A stretch of DNA of 64,000 bases, from assembly GCA_045542595.1 (NCBI GenBank), contig JAZQLI010000040.1, positions 1-64,000 of the forward strand. Reading direction: 5' to 3'. Under the pieces are notes generated by a model, which had not been told where the DNA came from, did not search any database, and saw only the letters and a program-made list of their open reading frames with translations. The DNA comes from Scatosoma sp045542595 (GTDB lineage Bacteria > Bacillota > Clostridia > Christensenellales > Borkfalkiaceae). The first letter of the stretch is position 1. Every line of letters begins with the position of its first letter. Made by a program: the position numbers and the translations under genes. Shown one piece after another: positions 49,271 to 58,635 of the stretch.

Positions 49271-50134
49271 ATGGTAAAAGTAGTAGGAATTAAATTTAAA
49301 AACGGCGGAAAGTTATATTATTTTGCGCCGAAATCGGGGGATACGTATACGCGGAATATGCCCGTAATTGTAGAAACGGCTAAGGGACTGGAATACGCTT
49401 GGGTGGCATATCCCGAAAAGGAAATTGACGAAAGCGAAGTGGTTTCGCCTTTGAAGCCGATTATCCGTATCGCTACGGAAAAGGACAAGGAATTTTACGC
49501 GGCGTGTCAAGCTAAAAAACCGCGCGCGATACAAATCTGTAAGGAAAAAATAGCGGCGCACGGCTTGGAAATGAAATTGGTAGATTGCGAATACGCATTC
49601 GACGGCAGTAAAGTGATGTTTTATTTCACTTCGGAAAGCCGTGTGGATTTCCGCGAGCTTGTAAAAGACTTGGCTTCCGTATTGCATACGCGTATCGAAC
49701 TGCGCCAAGTAGGCACGCGCGACGAAACGAAATATCTCGGCGGTATCGCGCCTTGCGGCAGAGTATGTTGCTGTGCAGGCAATATGCCCGAATTTAAAAA
49801 GGTGAGCGTGAAAATGGCGAAAGCGCAAAATTTATCACTCAACCCCGGGAAAATCAGTGGGCTTTGCGGTAGATTGATGTGCTGCTTGGGTTATGAAATC
49901 GACTATTACACCGACGCGGCGAAAAAGTTGCCGAAAATGGGCTCGGAAGTGGTAACACCCGAAGGTAAAGGCGTAGTGGCCGGCTTGAATATGTTGAAGA
50001 TGGAAGTGCGTGTAAAGAGCGAAGACGGCGCAGGCGGGTTTACGTTTAAAGATTATCCCGTTGCGGAAATCAAATTCCGTAAAAGCTTTGCAGGCAACGC
50101 CGTAAAAGACGACGATGACGACGAAGAAGAATAA
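49271..50134 (+). CDS. ricT: PSP1-domain protein RicT/YaaT
   Basis: Part of the Ric (YlbF-YmcA-YaaT) complex that carries Fe-S clusters and promotes RNase Y-dependent mRNA processing and sporulation in Bacillus. Cys-rich motifs are GGIAPCGRVCCCAG and GKISGLCGRLMCCLGYE, both characteristic. An N-terminal strand-rich domain begins VKVVGIKFKNGGKLYYFAPK, and an acidic tail ends the protein. 287 aa. Pairs with holB as in Bacillus. Confidence 0.95.
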   Translation: MVKVVGIKFKNGGKLYYFAPKSGDTYTRNMPVIVETAKGLEYAWVAYPEKEIDESEVVSPLKPIIRIATEKDKEFYAACQAKKPRAIQICKEKIAAHGLEMKLVDCEYAFDGSKVMFYFTSESRVDFRELVKDLASVLHTRIELRQVGTRDETKYLGGIAPCGRVCCCAGNMPEFKKVSVKMAKAQNLSLNPGKISGLCGRLMCCLGYEIDYYTDAAKKLPKMGSEVVTPEGKGVVAGLNMLKMEVRVKSEDGAGGFTFKDYPVAEIKFRKSFAGNAVKDDDDDEEE

Positions 50135-50153
50135 TAAAACCAAATAAAACGAT

Positions 50154-50181
50154 ACGCCCTACCGCAAACGCGGTAGGGCGT
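50154..50181. terminator. terminator between convergent ricT and GH2 genes
   Basis: A 12 bp stem ACGCCCTACCGC and complement with an AAAC loop. T runs are modest on both sides. Confidence 0.8.
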
Positions 50182-50197
50182 GTTTCGTTATTAAAAT

Positions 50198-51943
50198 TTA
50201 TTCTACCTTACTTGCTTCTTCGTCGATTTTGGCATTGATTGCCGCCATTTTTTCTACGGGAATTTTCACTACCTTTCTATCGTAGGTAACCAGTCCGTTA
50301 ATCTCTTCTTCCACGTCGGAAACTTGGGTGTAAATACAGCCACAAAGTCCTTTTTTAATTAAGGGCAAAATCTTGGTTAGATACAGCTTTTCCACCGCCG
50401 CCACCAGCGTTTCCTGCGTTTGGAACGTCTTATATCCAAATTCCTTTTCCGTATCAAATACGTGGGTTTCTATCTTCATAGAATATCCCCCGAACTCGCT
50501 TAAAACGACGGGGCGTTTATCTTTGGGGACTTTTAACGGCGTGTAATAGGTGTGCAGACTTTTCAATTCCGTTTTATCCACGCCTTGGTCGTGCCAACCG
50601 CTTACCGAATCGATTATGCGCGTATCGTCTACACTGCGGACGTACTCCGTCCATTTTGCCGAATCGAACTGCCCCCAACCTTCGTTGAACGGTACCCATA
50701 CGCCGATACACGTGCAGTTATACAGCTGAGAGAGCGTTTCGTCTACCGCTTGCGCAAATTCCGCTCTGCCTTCCGCGCTTTCGCGCGCGAAATATTTATA
50801 ATCGTTATCGCGGTGCTTAAAGCCCAAAAAGGGGAATGCCGCCACGTGCGTAAATTTATATTCGCCGCCGCCGTTTACGAAGTCTTGCCAAACGACGATA
50901 CCCAGCCTATCGCAATGGTAATACCAGCGCATAGGCTCTATTTTTATGTGCTTGCGCAAGGTGTTAAAGCCCATATTTTTTAGCATAGTCAGCTCGTCTT
51001 GTGCCGCTTTATCGCTGGGATAGGTAAGCATACCGTCCGACCAGTAGCCTTGGTCTAATACGCCGTTGAAAAAGTAGGGCTTGCCGTTAAGCGTGAGCCT
51101 TGCCACGCCCTTTTTATCGCGTGTTTTACCAAACGAGCGCACACCGAAGTACGAGTGGAGTATATCGCCGCTTTTAGACGTGATGGTGAACGTATACAGT
51201 TTGGGGTTTTCGGGCGACCATAATTGGAAATCTTCCTGCAAGGTGATTTCGTTTGTAAAGGTTTTCGTGCAAACTTCCTTTTCGCCGTCAAGGACGGTAA
51301 TTTGCATTTCTTCGCCGTCGCAGTCGGCACATACTCTAACCGAACGCGTAGCGGCGGTAGGGGTGATTTTCATATTTTTAATATGTTTTTTAGGCATACT
51401 TTCCAGCCATACCGTTTGCCAAATACCGCTTTGGGGCGTATACCAAATACCACCGCGTTTATCGTTTTGTTTGCCGCGCGCGCCGCTGTTTCTCGTCGCT
51501 TCGTCTTCGCATTCTACGCGAATTTCGTTTTCGCCCGTTTTCAAAACTGCCGAACAATCGAGTGCGAACGCCGTAAAGCCGCCTTTGTGTCCGCCTACCT
51601 TTTCACCGTTGACAAACACTTCGCATTTGCTATCCACCGCACCGAAACGGAGTAGCGTTTTGCCGAGCAAAAGTCCGTCGTCTACTTGTATTGTACGGGT
51701 ATACACAAGCTTTTCGCCGCTTTGCAGCACGAACTCGTTTTCCGTTGTCGTGATGCCCGAAAGCAACGTTTCGGGGGAGAAAGGAACGAGTATTTTACAC
51801 TCGTTTTGCCTATTGCCGTTGGCGTCTATTTTATAAAAATCCCATTCGCCGTTCAAGCACAGCCAAGCTTCGCGCTGCGCCTGGGGTAAAGGGTGTTCGC
51901 TATGGGGAATTGCGCCTGTTTCGTAGTTCGTTTTAAGCAACAT
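50198..51943 (-). CDS. glycoside hydrolase family 2 enzyme
   Basis: Retaining glycosidase of 581 aa with the GH2 plan: N-terminal jelly-roll (GEWDFYKID, CEVFVNGEKVGGHKGGF), an Ig-like domain, then a TIM barrel. The acid/base Glu is in WVPFNEGWGQFD and the nucleophile Glu in VVLSEFGGYS. No signal peptide, so it acts inside the cell on imported oligosaccharides. It follows an MFS transporter gene by 15 bp on the same strand, an uptake-and-cleave pair. Beta-galactosidase, glucuronidase or mannosidase activity cannot be separated by eye. Confidence 0.9.
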   Translation of the reverse strand: MLLKTNYETGAIPHSEHPLPQAQREAWLCLNGEWDFYKIDANGNRQNECKILVPFSPETLLSGITTTENEFVLQSGEKLVYTRTIQVDDGLLLGKTLLRFGAVDSKCEVFVNGEKVGGHKGGFTAFALDCSAVLKTGENEIRVECEDEATRNSGARGKQNDKRGGIWYTPQSGIWQTVWLESMPKKHIKNMKITPTAATRSVRVCADCDGEEMQITVLDGEKEVCTKTFTNEITLQEDFQLWSPENPKLYTFTITSKSGDILHSYFGVRSFGKTRDKKGVARLTLNGKPYFFNGVLDQGYWSDGMLTYPSDKAAQDELTMLKNMGFNTLRKHIKIEPMRWYYHCDRLGIVVWQDFVNGGGEYKFTHVAAFPFLGFKHRDNDYKYFARESAEGRAEFAQAVDETLSQLYNCTCIGVWVPFNEGWGQFDSAKWTEYVRSVDDTRIIDSVSGWHDQGVDKTELKSLHTYYTPLKVPKDKRPVVLSEFGGYSMKIETHVFDTEKEFGYKTFQTQETLVAAVEKLYLTKILPLIKKGLCGCIYTQVSDVEEEINGLVTYDRKVVKIPVEKMAAINAKIDEEASKVE

Positions 51944-51958
51944 TGTCTTGCTCCTTTA

Positions 51959-53296
51959 TCAAAGATTTTCGGCTTTTGCCCGTGCCGCCGCTTTGGAAAG
52001 CAGGGGAATAAGCGCAAACATAAGTACGGCGCAAATTGCGCCTGCAAGGAATATTTCGGGCGCGGGGAGAAACTCCGTCGTCATCGCGTCTGCCGCGTTG
52101 CCGCTGTTTAAGGGAATGTTCATAGCTCTATTGATAGCGTTGCCGAGCATAGGGCCGACAAGCATAGGGATAAGCACGCTGAATATCATACGCACGCCTT
52201 GCAATTTACCTGCGTCCTTTTCGGGAGTATAATCGCGTACGAGCGCGCCGCAGAGTGCGGAAACGAAGATGTAGCCGGTAATCATAACGCAGCCTGCCAC
52301 GCCGAACGTGATAAGGGTGAGCATTTTATCGTCGAAGTGCATAAAGTACATTAAAAACAAACCGAGAGAGAAGATGCCTGCGGCTATGTATAAAACTTTG
52401 GTTTTATCCAGCTTATCGGTTACGCCGCCAAGCAGGATATTTACGATAGCGCCCAAGATAATAGCCAAGCCGAATACGATACTGTATTCAATCGTTTCAA
52501 AGTGCAAAAAGTGTTGCATATAGATAATTAAATAGGGCATAAAAATTTGACAGGCCACGCCGTATACGCCCATAACGCCAAGCGCAAGATATAAAGGCTT
52601 ATTGTTTTTAACGACGGAGAGTTTAAATCCGTAGAAAATATCCTTGAGCGTGCCTTTCTTTTCGAGTGTAGGGCTGTCCTTTACCATAAATATGCCGATA
52701 CCGCCGCAAACGGAAATGACTACGCCGAGTGCTAAAAACATCCATTGATAGCCGATTAAATCTTTTATAATTCCAAATCCGCCTGCAACTACCAGCATTG
52801 CCGCTAAGGGGAGTACGGACAATACGCTTTCTACTTGACCGCGAAAACTCTCTTCGGTGTTATCGGTAACCCACGCGTTAAACGCCGCGTCGTTGGCGGT
52901 AGAGCCGAACACCGTCATAATACAATCGCCCACGATAACGGCGGTAAGCGTTACGGTGATTGCCGTTTGCATATCGACGTTGAAAAGGGCGGTAGTTAAA
53001 TCGGTGGAAAGGAAACCGAACAGCGCTACGGTAACGCCCCAAATAAGATAGCCGAAAGAGATAAACCGCCGCCTGTTGCCTGCCTTATCCGATAGCGTGC
53101 CTGCAATAAGCGTGGTAACGGTAGCCACGATACCCGAAAGCTGTACCATCAACGTAACCGCGTCTAAGTTGGGGGCGATAGTGTCGAATACGAACAGGTT
53201 GAAATACATATTCTCCACCGACCAAGCAATTTGTCCGATAAGCCCGAAAAGAATTAAAATTGTCCAGTTTTGTCTGCTAAAAGATTTTTGTTGCAT
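51959..53296 (-). CDS. MFS transporter, probable sugar or glycoside importer
   Basis: A 445-residue protein with about 12 hydrophobic helices. The loop motif SDKAGNRRRFISFGYLIWG after helix 2 is the MFS signature, and GVTDKLDKTKVLYIAAG is its half-repeat. It is upstream of and coupled to the GH2 gene, which suggests import of the substrate. It has an extended -10 promoter (TGATATAAT on the minus strand near 53335) and AAGGAT as ribosome binding site. Confidence 0.88.
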   Translation of the reverse strand: MQQKSFSRQNWTILILFGLIGQIAWSVENMYFNLFVFDTIAPNLDAVTLMVQLSGIVATVTTLIAGTLSDKAGNRRRFISFGYLIWGVTVALFGFLSTDLTTALFNVDMQTAITVTLTAVIVGDCIMTVFGSTANDAAFNAWVTDNTEESFRGQVESVLSVLPLAAMLVVAGGFGIIKDLIGYQWMFLALGVVISVCGGIGIFMVKDSPTLEKKGTLKDIFYGFKLSVVKNNKPLYLALGVMGVYGVACQIFMPYLIIYMQHFLHFETIEYSIVFGLAIILGAIVNILLGGVTDKLDKTKVLYIAAGIFSLGLFLMYFMHFDDKMLTLITFGVAGCVMITGYIFVSALCGALVRDYTPEKDAGKLQGVRMIFSVLIPMLVGPMLGNAINRAMNIPLNSGNAADAMTTEFLPAPEIFLAGAICAVLMFALIPLLSKAAARAKAENL

Positions 53297-53433
53297 ACCT
53301 TCTATCCTTTATAACAAAGCGTTTTTTTCTATTATATCACAAATTTTGCCCGTTGTATATAGAATTTTGAAAAATTTCCAAAAACAATCCTTACAAAGAA
53401 GAAACACCCCTACCGTGTACGCGATAAAACAAA

Positions 53434-53461
53434 AAAAGCACCCCGTCCAGGAGTGCTTTTT
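53434..53461. terminator. terminator after glyQS
   Basis: AAAAGCAC pairs with GTGCTTTT, plus CC/GG inside a mismatch, with A and T runs outside. It lies 15 bp past the glyQS stop on the minus strand. Confidence 0.75.
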
Positions 53462-53475
53462 GTATGAAAATTCTT

Positions 53476-54876
53476 TTAGAATTCAATTTTTTCTTCGATA
53501 TACTTAATCGCTTCTTCCACGGGCACGCGGATTTGTTCCATCGTATCCCTGTCGCGTACCGTAACCGTTCCGTCTTCCAAGGTTTGGAAGTCGATCGTTA
53601 CGCAGTACGGCGTACCGATTTCGTCTTGACGGCGATAGCGCTTACCGATAGAACCCGTGATATCGTAGGTGGTGGGGAACTTCTTGCACATTTGCGCGTA
53701 TACTTCGTCCGCCTTTTCCGCCAAGTTCTTTTGCAAGGGCAATACGGCGCATTTATAGGGCGCAAGCGCAGGGTGCAAACGGAGTACCGTACGGATATCG
53801 TTCTTTTCCGCGTCTACCACTTCTTCGTCGTATGCGTCGGTAAGGAAAGCGAGTACTACACGGTCAGCCCCTAAAGACGGTTCTACAACGTAGGGTACGT
53901 ATCTTTCGTTGGTTACGGGGTCGAGATAGTCGATAGGCTTGCCGCATTCTTTCGCGTGTTGGGACAAATCGTAATCCGTTCTGTCGGCAACGCCCCAAAG
54001 TTCGCCCCAACCGAATGCGAAGTTATATTCAAAGTCCGTCGTGGCTTTCGAATAGAAGCAAAGTTCTTCGGGGGAGTGGTCGCGCAGGTGCAAGTTTTCT
54101 TCTTTCATGCCCAGCGATAAAAGCCAGTTTTTGCAGAAATCTTTCCAGTAAGCAAACCATTCTAAATCCGTACCGGGTTTGCAGAAGAATTCTAATTCCA
54201 TTTGTTCAAATTCGCGCGTGCGGAACGTGAAGTTGCCGGGCGTAATTTCGTTACGGAACGATTTACCGATTTGTGCGATACCAAACGGCACGCGCATACG
54301 CGTTGCGCGCTGTACGTTTTGGAAGTTTACGAAAATACCTTGCGCCGTTTCGGGACGGAGATATACCGTGTTCGTGCTGTCTTCCGTAACGCCTTGGAAC
54401 GTCTTAAACATTAAGTTGAATTTTCTAATGGACGTGAAATCGGAATTGCCGCAAACGGGACAAACGATTTTGTGCTCGGTAATAAACGCTTCCATAGCGT
54501 CGTTATCCATCGCTTCTACCTTTACGTCCAAACCTTTTTTGGAAACGTATGCTTCGATAAGGTTGTCCGCTCTATGGCGCGCTTTACAGCTTTTACAGTC
54601 CATCAACGGGTCGGAAAATCCGCCAAGGTGGCCGGAAGCTTTCCAAGTACGCGTGTTCATTAAAATGGCACAGTCTACGCCCGTATTATACGGATTTTCT
54701 TGTACGAATTTTTTCCACCAAGCTTTCTTTACGTTGTTTTTAAGCTCTACGCCGAGTGGACCGTAATCCCACGTGTTTGCCAAGCCGCCGTAAATTTCAC
54801 TGCCGGGGAAGATAAAGCCCCTGTTTTTACAAAGGGACACTAATTTTTCCATTGTTACCGCTCTTTTTCCTGCCAT
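53476..54876 (-). CDS. glyQS: glycine-tRNA ligase, dimeric class II type
   Basis: Single-chain alpha2-type GlyRS (466 aa). Motifs: SEIYGGLANTWDYGPLGVEL near the N-terminus, WKASGHLGGFSDPLMDC, MFKTFQGVTEDSTNTVYLRP, IGKSFRNEITPGNFTFRTRE (motif 2), and GADRVVLAFL (motif 3). A C-terminal anticodon-binding domain follows. The 5' UTR is too short (about 40 nt) for a T-box. Confidence 0.98.
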   Translation of the reverse strand: MAGKRAVTMEKLVSLCKNRGFIFPGSEIYGGLANTWDYGPLGVELKNNVKKAWWKKFVQENPYNTGVDCAILMNTRTWKASGHLGGFSDPLMDCKSCKARHRADNLIEAYVSKKGLDVKVEAMDNDAMEAFITEHKIVCPVCGNSDFTSIRKFNLMFKTFQGVTEDSTNTVYLRPETAQGIFVNFQNVQRATRMRVPFGIAQIGKSFRNEITPGNFTFRTREFEQMELEFFCKPGTDLEWFAYWKDFCKNWLLSLGMKEENLHLRDHSPEELCFYSKATTDFEYNFAFGWGELWGVADRTDYDLSQHAKECGKPIDYLDPVTNERYVPYVVEPSLGADRVVLAFLTDAYDEEVVDAEKNDIRTVLRLHPALAPYKCAVLPLQKNLAEKADEVYAQMCKKFPTTYDITGSIGKRYRRQDEIGTPYCVTIDFQTLEDGTVTVRDRDTMEQIRVPVEEAIKYIEEKIEF

Positions 54877-54917
54877 AACCGTATAAACCTCTTTCTTTTA
54901 AATTTGTTATCGCAAAT

Positions 54918-54947
54918 ATTATACGATATTTTGCATTTGAAAGTCAA
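54918..54947 (-). promoter_or_regulatory. promoter for glyQS
   Basis: TTGACT-N18-TATAAT on the minus strand, 42 bp above the ATG. Confidence 0.8.
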
Positions 54948-55103
54948 ATGAAAGGCAAACGTTTTTCGCGAAAATTTTTACCGAATAGGCGGTATTTGTC
55001 GAAAAACTGCTTTCAAGTGGGGCGGCGTGAAAATAATTTTGTTCAAAATGTGAAAAAAATCGAAAAAATTTGGCGGTTATCTATTCCCTTTTTTGAAAAT
55101 ATG

Positions 55104-55112
55104 TGTTATAAT
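55104..55112 (+). promoter_or_regulatory. extended -10 promoter for fhs
   Basis: TGTTATAAT, a full extended -10 element, 37 bp before the fhs ATG. No good -35 is visible. No THF riboswitch was recognised in the leader. Confidence 0.65.
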
Positions 55113-55148
55113 GATATAACTACAAGTATACATACGGAGAGAAGAATA

Positions 55149-56804
55149 ATGCTTTCGGATATCGAAATTGCGGAAAGCGCGCAGCTTATCGACATTAGAG
55201 AAGTGGCGGCGAAGCTTGGTTTAACGGAAAACGAATTAGAACTTTACGGCAAATACAAAGCAAAAATCTCTTTGCCTAAAGACGCGAAGAGAAATGCAAA
55301 ACTCATTTTAGTAACGGCTATTAATCCCACGTCGTCGGGCGAAGGGAAAACCACCGTTTCTATCGGCCTTGCCGACGGACTTTCCAAAATCGGCAAAAAA
55401 GCGTGTCTTGCCCTGCGCGAGCCTTCGCTTGGACCTGTATTCGGGATTAAAGGCGGCGCGGCAGGCGGCGGCTATGCACAAGTAGTGCCGATGGCGGACA
55501 TCAACTTACATTTCACGGGCGACTTACACGCAATTACGGCAGCGAACAATCTGCTTTGCGCGCTGATGGATAACCATATTTTCCGCGGCAATGCGCTTGG
55601 TATCGACGTAAACAATATCTATTTCCACCGTTGTATGGATATGAACGAACGCCAGCTTATCAACATTATGGTTGGCGGTAAAGGCAGGGGAGTGGAAAGA
55701 GAAGACCATTTCGATATTACCGCCGCAAGTGAAATTATGGCGGTGCTTTGCCTTGCAACGGACATTGACGATTTGAAAAAACGTTTGGGTAATATTATCG
55801 TGGGCTTAAATACCGACGGCGATTTCGTCCGCGCAAAAGATATTCCTGGGGCGGTAGGTTCGATGGCGGTGCTTTTAAAAGAAGCCATGAAGCCTAACCT
55901 TGTACAAACGCTGGAACACACGCCTGCTATCATTCACGGCGGACCGTTTGCAAATATCGCGCACGGCTGCAACAGCGTACAGGCAACGTATGCGGCAATG
56001 AGCCTTGCAGACTACGCGGTTACCGAAGCAGGATTCGGCGCGGATTTGGGCGCGGAAAAGTTCTTGGATACCAAGTGCCGCGCGGCGAATATTCAGCCGA
56101 ACTGCGTGGTTATCGTAGCTACCGTGAAAGCGTTGAAGCTGCACGGCGGCGCGGCAAAGGAAAATCTTTCTTCGGAAGATTTGGTTGCGCTGGAAAAAGG
56201 TATGCCTAACCTTTTGAAACATATTGAAAACATTAAAAACGTATATAAAAAGCCCGTTGTGGTGGCTATGAACCGTTTCTTCACCGATACGCAAGCGGAA
56301 ACCGATTTCGTTATTGAAACGGTGAGAAAAGCAGGCGCGACGGCGGTGTTTACCGACGTGTTCTTGAAAGGCGGCGAAGGCGGTAAAGAACTCGCTGAAG
56401 AAGTGGTAAAAGCTTGTGAAATTCCGTCTAAGTTAGAACACCCGTATGCCTTGGAAGAAGGAGTGTGCGAAAAAATAGAAAACGTAGCCAAGAAAATTTA
56501 CGGCGCGGACGGCGTGGATTTCACCGAAGAAGCGCTTGCGAAAATTAAAATTATCGAAGACAAAGGCTGCGGTAATTTGCCCGTGATTATTGCCAAAACG
56601 CAATACTCGCTTTCGGACAACGCCGAACTTTTAGGGCGGCCTGAAGGATTCCGTATTTGCGTGCGCGATATCGTGTTGAAAGGCGGCGCAGGCTTTATCG
56701 TTGCCATTGCCGGTAAAATTATGCTGATGCCCGGGCTTGGCGCGCATCCTGCGGCGGAGAAGATTGACCTTTTGTCCGACGGCACAATAGTGGGCTTATC
56801 GTAA
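55149..56804 (+). CDS. fhs: formate-tetrahydrofolate ligase
   Basis: ATP-dependent synthesis of 10-formyl-THF for purines, fMet or the folate branch of one-carbon metabolism. The P-loop is NPTSSGEGKTTVSIGLADGL, then LREPSLGPVFGIKGGAAGGG. At 551 aa it is of family length. ATG 55149 with GGAGAG upstream was chosen; the frame is open to 54948 but begins above the promoter. Its stop codon lies inside the left end of a palindromic repeat. No other Wood-Ljungdahl genes are adjacent. Confidence 0.97.
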   Translation: MLSDIEIAESAQLIDIREVAAKLGLTENELELYGKYKAKISLPKDAKRNAKLILVTAINPTSSGEGKTTVSIGLADGLSKIGKKACLALREPSLGPVFGIKGGAAGGGYAQVVPMADINLHFTGDLHAITAANNLLCALMDNHIFRGNALGIDVNNIYFHRCMDMNERQLINIMVGGKGRGVEREDHFDITAASEIMAVLCLATDIDDLKKRLGNIIVGLNTDGDFVRAKDIPGAVGSMAVLLKEAMKPNLVQTLEHTPAIIHGGPFANIAHGCNSVQATYAAMSLADYAVTEAGFGADLGAEKFLDTKCRAANIQPNCVVIVATVKALKLHGGAAKENLSSEDLVALEKGMPNLLKHIENIKNVYKKPVVVAMNRFFTDTQAETDFVIETVRKAGATAVFTDVFLKGGEGGKELAEEVVKACEIPSKLEHPYALEEGVCEKIENVAKKIYGADGVDFTEEALAKIKIIEDKGCGNLPVIIAKTQYSLSDNAELLGRPEGFRICVRDIVLKGGAGFIVAIAGKIMLMPGLGAHPAAEKIDLLSDGTIVGLS

Positions 56805-56927
56805 AACGCCTGAAATGCGGCGTATTTCGGCGTCGAAACAAATTTTTTCTTGCTTACGTACGTCTATGTACGCGCGCAGCGAAAAAATCCGTTTCTTCTT
56901 GAACTACTTGCATTTGAGCCGTTTTAC
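56801..56927. repeat. 127 bp imperfect palindrome (MITE/ERIC-like element)
   Basis: The ends GTAAAACG (56801-56808) and CGTTTTAC (56920-56927) are perfect inverted repeats. The arms match with interruptions: AAATGC with GCATTT, GAAAC with GTTTC, ATTTTTTC with GAAAAAAT, and a GTACG-rich centre. The whole folds into one long hairpin and overlaps the fhs stop codon. It could act as terminator, but its size and shape suggest a repetitive element. 56928-56987 shows nothing further beyond the glnS ribosome binding site. Confidence 0.65.
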
Positions 56928-56987
56928 TTCGGTTGATGTAGCTTAAATGATACGACAACGCTTGAAAAAACATAAAAGAGAAAGAAT

Positions 56988-58622
56988 ATGAAAATAATTG
57001 AAGCAACTAATTTTATCGAACAAATTATAAACGACGACATTGAAAACGGCAAAATTACTGCCGTTCAAACTCGTTTCCCGCCCGAACCCAACGGGTATTT
57101 GCATATCGGGCACGTAAAGAGTATGCTCGTCAATTTCGGTACGGCGAAAAAGTACGACGGCAAATGCAATCTCTTTTTCGACGACACCAATCCGTCTAAA
57201 GAAAAGACGGAATTTGTAGACGCTATCCGCAAAGATATTGCTTGGGTTGGCTACGACTGGGCAAAAGAAGTATACGCATCCGATTTTTTTGATACCATTT
57301 ACGAATACGCAGAAAAATTGATTATCGACGGCAAGGCGTTCGTTTGCGATTTATCACCTGAAGAAATCAGTGCTACGCGCGGTACGCTTACGCAAGCAGG
57401 GAAAGAAAGTCCGTATAGAAACCGTAGCGTAGAAGAGAATTTACAATTATTCCGTGAAATGAAAGCGGGAAAATATCCCGACGGGAGCAAATGCTTGCGC
57501 GCAAAGATAGATATGTCGTCGCCGAATATGAACCTGCGCGACCCTGTTATCTACCGTATTTTGCGTTGTACGCATCACCGTACGGGGGATAAATGGTGCA
57601 TTTATCCTATGTACGACTACGCGCATCCCATTTGCGATTATCTGCAAGGCGTAACCCATTCCCTTTGCACGTTAGAATTTGAAGACCACCGTCCTTTGTA
57701 CGACTGGGTAGGGATTCAACTCGGCTTTGCGCCCAAGCCCCGTCAAATTGAATTTGCGCGGCTTGCGGTAACGAATATGGTTATGTCCAAGCGCTATTTA
57801 AAACGCTTGGTGGAAGAAGGCCACGTGCACGGCTGGGACGACCCCCGTATGCCTACGGTAACGGGTTTGCGTAATCGCGGTGTTCCGCCCGAAGCGTTGC
57901 TCGATTTTTGTACGAAAATCGGTATCGTGAAAGCGAATTCTGAATGTCAGCTTTCCTATTTGGAAGCGTGTATCCGCGAAAACTTGAATGAGAATGCTGA
58001 ACGTGCTATGGCGGTATTAGAGCCCTTAAAGGTAACCATAACCAACTATCAGGGCACGGAAGAGCTGGAAACGGCGTTGCATCCGTTAAAGCCCGAACTC
58101 GGCACACGTAAATTGGCGTTTTCGAACACGGTGTATATCGACAAAGCGGATTTTTCTTTAAATCCGCCCCCCAAATACCAACGTTTAAAGCAAGACGGCT
58201 ACGTGCGCTTGAAAAACGCGTATATTATTCACTGCGACGAAGTGGTGCTTGACGAAAACGGGGAAGCAGTGGAACTCAAATGTACGTACGTACCCGAAAG
58301 TCGCTCGGCAAACGATACCAGCGGAATTAAGGTAAAAGGCACTATTCAATGGGTAGACGGGAAAACGGGTGTGGACGCGGAAATTCGCCGCTACGGAACG
58401 CTTTTGAAAGACGCCGAATACGCAGGGCAAGATTTTGCCGAACGTATGAATACGGAAAGCGAGCATATTTTCTTGGGCAAAGCAGAACCGTATCTTGCGG
58501 CGGCGCAAGAAAATAAGCCTTTCCAACTGATGCGTGTGGGATATTATAAAAAATGTACGAAAGCAGACGGCACGTTGGTGTTGTCCGAAATCGTTTCTTT
58601 AAAAGATAACTTCAATAAATAA
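56988..58622 (+). CDS. glnS: glutamine-tRNA ligase
   Basis: Class I synthetase that charges tRNA-Gln directly. The HIGH motif is in FPPEPNGYLHIGHVKSM, then DDTNPSKEKTEFVDAI, TLEFEDHRPLYDW, and the KMSKS equivalent VMSKRYLKRLVEEG. Two beta-barrel anticodon domains follow. 544 aa. Many Bacillota rely on GatCAB transamidation and lack GlnRS, so its presence is a useful taxonomic trait. The next gene is 14 bp away. Confidence 0.97.
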   Translation: MKIIEATNFIEQIINDDIENGKITAVQTRFPPEPNGYLHIGHVKSMLVNFGTAKKYDGKCNLFFDDTNPSKEKTEFVDAIRKDIAWVGYDWAKEVYASDFFDTIYEYAEKLIIDGKAFVCDLSPEEISATRGTLTQAGKESPYRNRSVEENLQLFREMKAGKYPDGSKCLRAKIDMSSPNMNLRDPVIYRILRCTHHRTGDKWCIYPMYDYAHPICDYLQGVTHSLCTLEFEDHRPLYDWVGIQLGFAPKPRQIEFARLAVTNMVMSKRYLKRLVEEGHVHGWDDPRMPTVTGLRNRGVPPEALLDFCTKIGIVKANSECQLSYLEACIRENLNENAERAMAVLEPLKVTITNYQGTEELETALHPLKPELGTRKLAFSNTVYIDKADFSLNPPPKYQRLKQDGYVRLKNAYIIHCDEVVLDENGEAVELKCTYVPESRSANDTSGIKVKGTIQWVDGKTGVDAEIRRYGTLLKDAEYAGQDFAERMNTESEHIFLGKAEPYLAAAQENKPFQLMRVGYYKKCTKADGTLVLSEIVSLKDNFNK

Positions 58623-58635
58623 GGAGTAAAAAACA

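Noticed and set aside
54877..54950. T-box riboswitch before glyQS
   Set aside because: The leader is only about 40 nt, far too short for a T-box, and no AGGGUGGNACCGCG-type box is present.
55112..55148. THF riboswitch before fhs
   Set aside because: The leader is under 40 nt and shows no THF aptamer sequence.
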